A stretch of 6,390 nt of DNA, from assembly GCA_035507915.1 (NCBI GenBank), contig DATJNS010000508.1, positions 1-6,390 on the forward strand, written 5' to 3'. This document shows positions 1-4,578 of this stretch, one piece after another (position 1 is the stretch's first letter; each line of letters starts with the position of its first letter). The position numbers were made by a program, and so were the translations under genes. This DNA is from JACQAI01 sp035507915 (GTDB taxonomy: Bacteria > Pseudomonadota > Alphaproteobacteria > Elsterales > Elsteraceae). Under the pieces are notes generated by a model. It searched no databases. It saw only the letters and a list, made by a program, of their open reading frames with translations, and was not told the DNA's origin.

Positions 1-822
1 GCCTGCGCCGGCTTCGCGCGCGGCTACCAGCGGCGCTGGGTCGACGTGATGGCGCAGCAGACCCACGGCATCCACGGCGCGCTGCCGCACCAGCACGACG
101 CGATCGACGACGCCAACCGCGCCGCCTTCGAGGAGTGCTTCCAGATCATCAAGAAGTGCTGGACCGAGCCCATGCTGGTCCACCAGGGCAAGTACTGGAA
201 GATCCCGCCCGGCGAGACGCCGTGGACGCTCGACACCACCGAGAAGTACGGCGCAGGCGTCGAGAACGGCATCCTGAAGTCGGTCGGCGTGATCCCGAAG
301 CCGCTGCAGCAGCCGCACCCACCGTTGTTCCAGCCGTTCGCGAGCTCGGAGTCGACGATCCGCTGGTGCGCCAAGGAAGGCGTCACGCCGATCCTGCCGG
401 CGATGCACGACAGCCACGCCGACAAGCTGTTCGACGTCTATGCCGAGGTCTCGGGCAAGCCGCGCGGCCAGGGCATGGGCCTGTTGCGCGACACCATCAT
501 CGCCGACACCGAGGCCGAGGCGATCCGGCTGTGGCAGGACTCGGGCGTGTTCTCCGGGCGCGCCTGGTTCGAGCCGTTCGGCTTCCGCAAGGGCATCGCC
601 GATCCCAAGACCGGCGCCTACCCGTCGCTCGAGGAGGCCCTCGAGCTCGGCTACGCGCTGGTCGGCACGGTCGATACGGTGACGCGCCGGCTCGAGAAGA
701 TCCGCCGGCGCGTGCCGGTCGACTGGCTGTTCTGCTACACCTACAACAGCCTGGTGCCGCACCCGGTGCTGATGAGATCGATCGAGCGCTTCTGGACCCA
801 GGTGATGCCGCGCGTCGCGTGA
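1..822 (+). CDS. LLM-class flavin-dependent oxidoreductase (luciferase-like monooxygenase), 5' part missing
   Basis: The frame is open from the first base, so the gene starts upstream of the window; 273 C-terminal residues and a TGA stop are present. The stretch GFARGYQRRWVDVMAQQ at the left edge, the helix around EECFQIIKKCW, the strand segment KYWKIPP and PLQQPHPPLFQPFASSEST resemble the central and C-terminal parts of the bacterial luciferase-like (alkanal monooxygenase) TIM-barrel family. Such enzymes use reduced flavin, delivered by a partner reductase, to oxygenate or oxidise small organic substrates in the cytoplasm. Family members usually run 330-400 residues, so about 80-110 residues including the first barrel strands are missing. 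The methionine at base 49 lies inside the conserved barrel and is not a believable start. The substrate cannot be read from the sequence. The gene converges on the dehydrogenase to its right with a 12-base gap, too short for a conventional terminator. Family assignment is fairly sure; substrate unknown. Confidence 0.85.
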   Translation, partial: ACAGFARGYQRRWVDVMAQQTHGIHGALPHQHDAIDDANRAAFEECFQIIKKCWTEPMLVHQGKYWKIPPGETPWTLDTTEKYGAGVENGILKSVGVIPKPLQQPHPPLFQPFASSESTIRWCAKEGVTPILPAMHDSHADKLFDVYAEVSGKPRGQGMGLLRDTIIADTEAEAIRLWQDSGVFSGRAWFEPFGFRKGIADPKTGAYPSLEEALELGYALVGTVDTVTRRLEKIRRRVPVDWLFCYTYNSLVPHPVLMRSIERFWTQVMPRVA

Positions 823-834
823 GCGCGGCGCCCG

Positions 835-1944
835 CTAGGAGGCGACGTCGACCCAGGCGCGACGTTTGGAGGATTCGAGCACCGCGTCGAGCACGGCCTG
901 CGCCTGCATGCCGTCGTCGAACGACGGCGCGCGCGTCTTGCCCTCGCGGACGGCGGCAAGGAACTCGCGTGCCAGCGCCGCCATCAGCGAGCCGCCGAGC
1001 GCCTCCATCGGATCGCCCGCGACCGCCGCCGGATCGAGCGCCGGCGCATTCACGTCGACCGGCGCCATCGGCTTGCCGACCGTGGCGGCGGCGAGCGTGC
1101 CGTCGTACCAGCGCGGCAAGCTGCGGTCGAGCCGGTAGGCCAGCGCGCCGGTCGTGCCGAAGATCTCGAGCCGGGACTCGGCCATGCCGTGGGCGATCCG
1201 GCTGACCTCGAGCGTGACGGCCTGCCCCGATGCCAGCTCGAGGATCACGACGCACTGATCGTCGGCGTCGGCGGGCTCGTTGATGCCCGGCGCCGAGCGC
1301 TGCGGATAGGCGACCGTCGGCCGCGCCAACACGCGCGTGATCGGGCCGAGGTTCCAGCGCAGGATATCGATCAGGTGCACCCCCATGTCGCCCATCGCGC
1401 CGTGGCCGGCCTGCTGACGGTTGGCGCGCCAGGTCGCCTTGACGGTCTCGTCGGCGAACCCCGCGCCGTACCAGCGCCCGTTGGCGTGCAGCACGCGGCC
1501 GATCTCGCCGCTCTTCAGGCGCGCGTTCAGCGCCTGCAGCGCCGGCGGGTAGCGCCAGTTGAAGCACGTCATGCCGACCTTGCCGTGCTTGGCGGCGGCC
1601 GCGACCATGTCGCGCGCCTCGGCCTGGGTCATCGCCAGCGGCTTCTCGCACAGTACGTGGGCGCCCGAGGCGAAGGCCGCGAGCGCGATCTCGCGGTGCA
1701 GATGCGGCGGCGTCGCGATCACGACCACGCCCGGGCGCGCCCTCGCGATCATGTCCTGCCAGCGCGCGAACACCGCCGATGGCGCCACGCCGGCACGCTC
1801 GGCGACCTTGCGGGCGGCCGCCTCGTCGCGCTGGCAGAGGCCGACGATCGGGCACTGGTTGACCTGGAACGCGCGCAGATGGGCGCGGCCGATGCCGAGC
1901 CCGATGATGCCGACGCTCGGCTTGTCGCTTGGGGTGTTCGTCAT
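835..1944 (-). CDS. Gfo/Idh/MocA family NAD(P)-dependent oxidoreductase
   Basis: This is a complete 369-residue protein, the normal length of the family. The N-terminal Rossmann domain shows VGIIGLGIGRAHLRAF (residues 11-26; GLGIG 15-19) for dinucleotide binding, then VVVIATPPHLH (73-83) and the signature CEKPLAMT (99-106), where Lys101 is the expected catalytic lysine. The C-terminal alpha/beta domain has GHGAMGDMGVHLIDILRW (180-197). Asp186 and His190 have the D-x3-H spacing of the catalytic Asp/His pair of inositol dehydrogenase-type enzymes, so the active site looks intact. The family oxidises or reduces sugars, cyclitols, polyols or related compounds in the cytosol; neither substrate nor cofactor choice (NAD or NADP) can be settled here. 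The ATG at 1944 has a near-perfect Shine-Dalgarno AGGAGGG (1955-1949) four bases upstream. No partner gene follows on its strand: the next gene downstream is the convergent LLM oxidoreductase. A likely own promoter lies at about 2000-2029. Confidence 0.9.
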   Translation of the reverse strand: MTNTPSDKPSVGIIGLGIGRAHLRAFQVNQCPIVGLCQRDEAAARKVAERAGVAPSAVFARWQDMIARARPGVVVIATPPHLHREIALAAFASGAHVLCEKPLAMTQAEARDMVAAAAKHGKVGMTCFNWRYPPALQALNARLKSGEIGRVLHANGRWYGAGFADETVKATWRANRQQAGHGAMGDMGVHLIDILRWNLGPITRVLARPTVAYPQRSAPGINEPADADDQCVVILELASGQAVTLEVSRIAHGMAESRLEIFGTTGALAYRLDRSLPRWYDGTLAAATVGKPMAPVDVNAPALDPAAVAGDPMEALGGSLMAALAREFLAAVREGKTRAPSFDDGMQAQAVLDAVLESSKRRAWVDVAS

Positions 1945-2156
1945 GGATCCCTCCTACATGGCGGGGTCGCTGCGAGCCCCGAGGCGTGTCGCCGCTCGCA
2001 TTCTATTTCGCCGATCCGGCCGGATGGAACCGTCCAGCGGGCGGCTCGACCCTGCAACAGCAGTCGGAATGCAGGCCCTCCACATCGGGTCTTCCCCGGA
2101 CAGGATCCTCCAGAACGGGCTCTTTCCGGGCAGGGGTCCCCCGTCCATGCGGCCAT
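1941..2156 (-). CDS. Marginal small ORF (71 codons) upstream of and overlapping the dehydrogenase start
   Basis: This is a speculative reading. An ATG at 2156 with GGAG (2169-2166) nine bases upstream opens a 71-residue frame. It ends in TGA overlapping the dehydrogenase ATG (sequence ATGA at 1944-1941), the arrangement of translational coupling. The product would carry five cysteines and many arginines and resembles no family I know. The frame crosses the 30-nt tandem repeat, which it would read as CPERARSGGS then CPGKTRCGGP. Five of the ten differences between the two repeat copies fall in third codon positions of this frame and three are synonymous, but ten differences are too few to prove coding. 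Against it: in such GC-rich DNA open frames of this size arise by chance, another frame on this strand is also open through the repeat, and the proposed dehydrogenase promoter lies inside the ORF. Confidence 0.2.
   Translation of the reverse strand: MAAWTGDPCPERARSGGSCPGKTRCGGPAFRLLLQGRAARWTVPSGRIGEIECERRHASGLAATPPCRRDP
2000..2029 (-). promoter_or_regulatory. Possible promoter of the Gfo/Idh dehydrogenase gene
   Basis: On the minus strand TAGAAT (2005-2000) matches the -10 consensus TATAAT at five of six bases and sits in a locally AT-rich patch (GAAATAGAAT) within GC-rich DNA. With an 18-base spacer the -35 would be TTCCAT (2029-2024), a poor match. Transcription would start near 1993, giving a leader of about 50 bases before the ATG at 1944. 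A weak -35 with a palindrome in the spacer suggests a regulated promoter. Assigned by eye only. Confidence 0.35.
2014..2025. promoter_or_regulatory. 12-bp perfect palindrome, candidate operator for the dehydrogenase gene
   Basis: ATCCGGCCGGAT reads the same on both strands. It lies eight bases upstream of the TAGAAT box, in the spacer of the proposed dehydrogenase promoter, where a bound dimeric repressor would block RNA polymerase. Short palindromes of G and C are common by chance in this base composition, so position is the main argument. No regulator gene adjoins this gene, so the binding protein cannot be named. Confidence 0.3.
2075..2134. repeat. Imperfect 30-nt tandem duplication (two units)
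   Basis: Units 2075-2104 and 2105-2134 align without gaps at 20 of 30 positions. Shared blocks on the plus strand are CCTCCA at unit positions 3-8, CGGG at 12-15 and CCGG near 24-27, ending in CAGG. On the minus strand each copy contains GGAGG preceded by T. The unit length is a multiple of three, so every frame crossing it encodes a ten-residue repeat; on the minus strand one frame gives LPGKSPFWRI then LSGEDPMWRA. No third copy is seen on either side. It could be the remnant of a coding repeat, a dispersed intergenic element, or an RNA structure. Confidence 0.5.
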
Positions 2157-2231
2157 GGCGCTCGGCTCCAACCGTCATGGCATCGGTGTCGCAGATTCTG
2201 CGTGACATGAGCAGAGGGTGCTGATGTCGCT

Positions 2232-2260
2232 GGACCGACCGCCGGCGGCGCCGACGGTCC
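2232..2260 (-). terminator. GC-rich hairpin just behind the FAD monooxygenase gene, possible terminator
   Basis: GGACCG (2232-2237) pairs with CGGTCC (2255-2260), enclosing a 17-base GC-rich interior that itself contains the palindrome CCGCCGGCGG (2239-2248). The structure begins four bases after the monooxygenase stop. No U-tract follows on the minus strand (the next bases read AGCGACATC), so it is not a canonical intrinsic terminator. It may pause polymerase or protect the 3' end. Confidence 0.35.
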
Positions 2261-2264
2261 GACG

Positions 2265-3455
2265 TCAGACCTTGTGGCCGTACAACCAGTCGAGCGGTGC
2301 GTAGTCGTCGTCGGCGCGGCCGCGCATGGCGGCGTTGCGCGTCGCCGCGTCCGGGCCGGCGAGGTGGAAGAATTCGCCGAGCGCGCGGGCCGTCGCCTGG
2401 ACGCGCGCGGTGCGCGGCGCGCGCGCGGCCTCGTAGGCGGCGAGCGCGCGCGGCAGGTCGGTCGGCGCGGCGGTCACGCGGTCGGCCAGGGCGAGCGCGT
2501 CCTCGATCGCCTGGCAGGCGCCCTGCGCGGCGTACTGCAGCATCGGATGCGCGGCGTCGCCCATCAGCACGATGCGGTTGCGTACCCAGCGGTCGGTCGG
2601 CGCGCGGTCGTACATCGGCCACCGCTTGCCGCGCTCCATCAGCTTGGCGCACTCGCGCACCGCCGCGCAGGTTTGCGCGTAATGCGCGTCGAGCTCGTCG
2701 GGCGTGCCCCAGTCGTCGCCGTCCGGGCGGTAGCGCCGGCTGCGGAACACCGCGACCTGGTTGTAGAGCTCGCCGCGACGCACCGGGTATTGCACGAAGT
2801 GCATCTCGGGACCGACCCACATCACGACGTTGTCGAGCCCGGCATGGCTCGACATCTGCGCCATCGGCACGGTGCCGCGATAGGCGACGTACTCCGAGCA
2901 GACCGGCCGATCGTCGACGATCGCGCCGCGCACCGTCGACCACAGCCCGTCGGCGCCGATCAGCAGCTCGGTATCGTAGACCGCGCCGTCGCTGCAGCAG
3001 GCGCGCGCCACCTCGCCGCGATCATCGAGCGCAACCACGGCGCGATCGCTCTCGAGCGCGATCAGCGGATGGCGCTCACAGGCGGCCAGCAGCACCGACA
3101 GGAGATCGCTGCGATGCATCACGAGGTAGCGCTGGCCGAAGCGGCGGCGGAACCCGGCGCCGAGATCGACCGCGGCGATGCGCGTGCCCTCGATCGCGTC
3201 CATCCAGACGAGCCGGCTCGGAAACACGGCATGGCGCGCGATCTCGGACAGCACGCCCACGCGGTCGAGCACGTGGAGCGCATTGGGCGCGAGCTGCAAC
3301 CCGGCGCCGATCTCGCCGAACGTGGGCGCTTTCTCGAGCACGTGCACGCGCCGGCCACCCAGCGCCAATGCCAGGGCGACCGTCAGGCCGCCGATGCCGC
3401 CGCCCACCACCAGCGTCGCGTGCCGGTCGCGCCCCATGGTCTCGCCGATCGCCAT
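2265..3455 (-). CDS. FAD-dependent aromatic monooxygenase, 3-hydroxybenzoate 6-hydroxylase type
   Basis: This is a complete 396-residue class A flavoprotein hydroxylase. It has the FAD-binding GGGIGG (18-23) with the acidic ribose-binding end VHVLEKAP (37-44), the GADG motif (167-170) contacting FAD and NAD(P)H, and MGDAAHPMLQY (298-308) for the flavin ribityl chain. GEIGAGLQLAPNA (47-59), YRGTVP and the C-terminal DWLYGHKV are typical of 3-hydroxybenzoate 6-hydroxylases, which make gentisate with NADH and O2. His219, Tyr223 and Gln307 match in spacing the active-site His213, Tyr217 and Gln301 that I recall for the Rhodococcus jostii enzyme. Counting from Met7 (ATG at 3437, GGCGAG upstream) the numbers become identical and GGGIGG falls at residue 12, so Met7 is a serious alternative start. 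Salicylate 1-hydroxylase or 6-hydroxynicotinate-type activity remains possible. The gene is divergent from the MarR regulator; no gentisate dioxygenase is in the window. Confidence 0.85.
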   Translation of the reverse strand: MAIGETMGRDRHATLVVGGGIGGLTVALALALGGRRVHVLEKAPTFGEIGAGLQLAPNALHVLDRVGVLSEIARHAVFPSRLVWMDAIEGTRIAAVDLGAGFRRRFGQRYLVMHRSDLLSVLLAACERHPLIALESDRAVVALDDRGEVARACCSDGAVYDTELLIGADGLWSTVRGAIVDDRPVCSEYVAYRGTVPMAQMSSHAGLDNVVMWVGPEMHFVQYPVRRGELYNQVAVFRSRRYRPDGDDWGTPDELDAHYAQTCAAVRECAKLMERGKRWPMYDRAPTDRWVRNRIVLMGDAAHPMLQYAAQGACQAIEDALALADRVTAAPTDLPRALAAYEAARAPRTARVQATARALGEFFHLAGPDAATRNAAMRGRADDDYAPLDWLYGHKV

Positions 3456-3483
3456 TGATCCGTATACTCATTTTCAGTATACT
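3455..3483 (+). promoter_or_regulatory. Promoter of the MarR regulator gene
   Basis: TTGATC (3455-3460) and TATACT (3478-3483) are separated by exactly 17 bases and match the sigma-70 consensus at four and five of six positions. Transcription would begin at about 3489-3491, on the tandem ATG codons of the regulator (3488 and 3491). No Shine-Dalgarno precedes those codons, so the transcript may be leaderless. A second TATACT at 3463-3468 could serve as an alternative -10 with a start near 3475. Confidence 0.5.
3462..3482. promoter_or_regulatory. Inverted repeat GTATACT-N7-AGTATAC, likely MarR operator
   Basis: Two perfect 7-bp arms flank a 7-base AT-rich spacer, giving a 21-bp dyad between the divergently transcribed monooxygenase and regulator genes. 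It is conspicuous because it is AT-rich in very GC-rich DNA. MarR dimers typically bind imperfect palindromes of about 16-20 bp in such divergent intergenic regions, and this one covers the -10 boxes of both directions. Binding would repress both the enzyme and the regulator itself, with an aromatic ligand expected to relieve repression. The dyad is directly seen; the binding protein is inferred. Confidence 0.65.
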
Positions 3484-3504
3484 TACTATGATGCCCGCGA
3501 GCAA
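3476..3504 (-). promoter_or_regulatory. Promoter of the FAD monooxygenase gene
   Basis: Reading leftward, TTGCTC (3504-3499) and TATACT (3481-3476) are spaced by 17 bases, matching the consensus at three and five of six positions. Transcription would begin near 3469, giving a leader of about 14 bases to the ATG at 3455. A second box, TATACG (3466-3461), lies five bases from that ATG. The -10 lies inside the right arm of the inverted repeat. The -35 falls within the regulator's coding sequence, so the two promoters overlap. Confidence 0.4.
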
Positions 3505-4006
3505 GGTCCACGCGAAACCCGGCCACTTGATCCGGCGCTGCCAGCAGATCGCGGTCGCGCTGTTCATCGAGGAGACCGGCGCCGCCGGCTTCGACATCAC
3601 GCCGGTGCAGTACGCCGCGCTGGCGGCGATCGGCGAGAACCGCGGCATCGAAGCCACCACGTTGTCGGCGCTGATCGCGCTCGACCGCTCGACCCTGGGC
3701 GACGTGATCGAGCGGCTGGTCGGCAAGCATCTGGTCGAGCGCGCGCGCCAACCGCACGACCGGCGGGTCAAGCGCCTCGCATTGACGCGCGAGGGTGCGC
3801 GCGTGGTCGCGGCGATCGAGCCCGCGGTCGAGCGCGCCCAAGCCCGCATCCTGGCGCCGCTCGCCGACGCCGATCGCAAGCGCTTCATGGCGCTGTTGGC
3901 GCAGATCGTCGACCTCAACAACGCCCATAGCCGCGCGCCGCAGCGCAGCGCCGGCGAGCCGGCGGGCCGCCGGGCCCCGCGAACGCGAGCTGCCGCGCGG
4001 TCGTGA
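3488..4006 (+). CDS. MarR-family transcriptional regulator
   Basis: The protein has 172 residues (171 if the second of two adjacent ATGs is used). A dimerisation helix HLIRRCQQIAVALFIEE (13-29) is followed by ITPVQYAALAAI (37-48), a winged helix-turn-helix with recognition helix ALDRSTLGDVIERLVGKHLVER (about 64-85), the wing signature DRRVKRLALTREG (91-103) and a C-terminal dimer helix to about 147. This is the full MarR layout. The tail from about 148 to 172 is rich in Arg, Ala and Pro and looks disordered. The frame stays open far upstream, but only because it is antisense to the monooxygenase; 3488 is the first start after the promoter and no Shine-Dalgarno precedes it. Divergence from a 3-hydroxybenzoate-hydroxylase-like gene and the shared inverted repeat suggest that it represses that gene and itself and responds to an aromatic acid. 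The ligand is inferred. Confidence 0.9.
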   Translation: MMPASKVHAKPGHLIRRCQQIAVALFIEETGAAGFDITPVQYAALAAIGENRGIEATTLSALIALDRSTLGDVIERLVGKHLVERARQPHDRRVKRLALTREGARVVAAIEPAVERAQARILAPLADADRKRFMALLAQIVDLNNAHSRAPQRSAGEPAGRRAPRTRAAARS

Positions 4007-4150
4007 CCGCGCTGGCGACCGGACGGCCGCGCCGCCCGACGGGCCGGCGTGTGGCGGCGGATCGCGCGCAATTGCCGCATTCCGCTACGCTTTCTTAACC
4101 CGCGAGGGGCTAACAGGACGGCCAAAATCGCCAGGCGAGGATTCCACCCG

Positions 4151-4360
4151 ATGGAACGCTATCCCTTCGTCGTGTTGGTGCCGCGCACCTTGGCCGACGA
4201 GACGACCATGGGCGAATGGCTGGAGACCCGTCGCATCGACTACGTCGCCAGCACCGCCTATCCGAGCCGCGCCGCCATCTACGAGTTCCAGTTCGCCAAC
4301 AAGACGGCGGCCGACGAGTTCGCGCGGAATTTCGTCGGGATCGCCCGCACGATCGCCTGA
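4151..4360 (+). CDS. Small conserved-looking hypothetical protein (69 residues)
   Basis: I do not recognise this protein. It starts MERYPFVVLVPR and alternates a hydrophobic strand (FVVLVPR, 6-12), a helix (LADETTMGEWLETRR, 14-28), strands (IDYVAST, IYEFQFA) and a final amphipathic helix (KTAADEFARNFVGIA). This suggests a compact soluble alpha/beta fold with no signal peptide, membrane segment or cysteines. Balanced charge, few arginine runs and sensible hydrophobic spacing set it apart from chance frames in this GC-rich DNA. The ATG at 4151 is preceded by GAGG at a long spacing (11 bases), so initiation may be weak. The same frame is open from about 4049 with a GTG or ATG-like start, but the added residues are Arg-rich and look non-coding. 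It stands alone between the MarR gene and the ABC operon on the same strand; 144 bases upstream hold only a small GC hairpin (4031-4048) and no convincing promoter. Confidence 0.6.
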   Translation: MERYPFVVLVPRTLADETTMGEWLETRRIDYVASTAYPSRAAIYEFQFANKTAADEFARNFVGIARTIA

Positions 4361-4393
4361 CCGGCCGCCCCCAGCCATGCGCGAACACTCATT

Positions 4394-4403
4394 TGGCATG
4401 CCA
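4394..4403. promoter_or_regulatory. 10-bp palindrome upstream of the ABC operon promoter
   Basis: TGGCATGCCA is a perfect palindrome ending 11 bases before the proposed -35 box. Its place fits an activator site or an upstream repressor half of a transport operon. It is short, and no regulator gene for the operon is in view, so the role is only a suggestion. The spacing to nearby TTGC does not fit a sigma-54 -24/-12 element. Confidence 0.25.
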
Positions 4404-4414
4404 TAACAGCGGCT

Positions 4415-4442
4415 TTGCGCGTGCGGGGGATGCCGGTATAGT
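4415..4442 (+). promoter_or_regulatory. Sigma-70-like promoter of the ABC transporter operon
   Basis: TTGCGC (4415-4420) and TATAGT (4437-4442) are spaced by 16 bases, with four and five of six consensus matches. It is the best promoter-like pair between the small ORF and the binding-protein gene. Transcription would begin near 4449 and leave a leader of about 130 bases before the ATG at 4579. Confidence 0.5.
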
Positions 4443-4485
4443 GCGACCCCTTGGGGGACGAAGACGCTACGTAAATCAATAAGAA

Positions 4486-4502
4486 AGCCTAAAAAATAGG
4501 CT
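4486..4502 (+). ncRNA. Leader hairpin AGCCTA-A5-TAGGCT in the ABC operon 5' UTR
   Basis: A perfect 6-bp stem closes a loop of five adenines, within an AT-rich island (about 4470-4500) unlike its surroundings. It lies some 40 bases after the predicted transcript start and 60 bases before the Shine-Dalgarno. It has no U-tract and does not cover the ribosome-binding site, so it is unlikely to terminate or block translation by itself. A stability element or protein-binding hairpin is possible. I see no known riboswitch pattern. Confidence 0.3.
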
Positions 4503-4563
4503 CGCTACTTGAGGACATCGCCCCCAACACATGCCGATCGCGCCGCGTTCGGCTGCCGCCGTT

Positions 4564-4568
4564 GGAGG
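4564..4568 (+). promoter_or_regulatory. Ribosome-binding site that fixes the start of the binding protein
   Basis: GGAGG ten bases before the ATG at 4579 selects that codon. The earlier in-frame ATG at 4531 has only a distant GAGG and would put 16 unlikely residues before the Tat signal. The ATG at 4571 is in another frame. Confidence 0.7.
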
Positions 4569-4578
4569 AAATGTTCGG

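Larger units (their letters stand above)
1945..2264. other. 320-base region between two minus-strand genes, without a secure gene
   Basis: This stretch separates the start of the dehydrogenase from the end of the FAD monooxygenase. From right to left (direction of transcription) it holds a GC-rich hairpin, a 2 x 30-nt imperfect tandem repeat, an interrupted inverted repeat CCTGCA-N13-TGCAGG (2051-2075), a 12-bp palindrome beside a TAGAAT box, and the dehydrogenase ribosome-binding site. Short frames are open on both strands; none has a recognisable product. I read it mainly as a regulatory and repeat-bearing spacer, with one marginal small ORF listed separately. Confidence 0.6.

Noticed and set aside
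135..1205. Long open frame (356 codons) on the plus strand across the end of the LLM gene
   Set aside because: It is out of frame with the LLM protein, dominated by Arg, Ala and Pro, and runs antisense into the dehydrogenase.
497..1855. Long open frame (452 codons) on the minus strand over the dehydrogenase and LLM gene
   Set aside because: It overlaps the well-supported dehydrogenase in another frame, crosses into the convergent gene and is Arg/Gly/Ala-rich with no motif; typical of GC-rich DNA.
2274..3458. 394-codon frame on the plus strand antisense to the FAD monooxygenase
   Set aside because: Exact mirror of the real gene, no recognisable domain, His/Ala/Arg-rich; the opposite strand encodes an intact flavoprotein.
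2297..3487. Long N-terminal extension of the MarR regulator
   Set aside because: The frame is open upstream only as antisense of the monooxygenase; the added residues are Arg/Ala runs and the promoter lies directly before 3488.
4031..4048. Hairpin GCCGCCC-GAC-GGGC(C)GGC behind the MarR gene as a terminator
   Set aside because: It is short with a bulge, has no T run, and such GC stems are expected by chance here.
4072..4100. TTGCCG-N17-TTAACC as promoter of the small ORF
   Set aside because: The -10 matches the consensus at only two of six positions, despite correct spacing.
4531..4578. Earlier in-frame ATG for the substrate-binding protein
   Set aside because: It lacks a well-placed Shine-Dalgarno and would move the twin-arginine motif to about residue 22; 4579 has GGAGG and gives a standard Tat signal.
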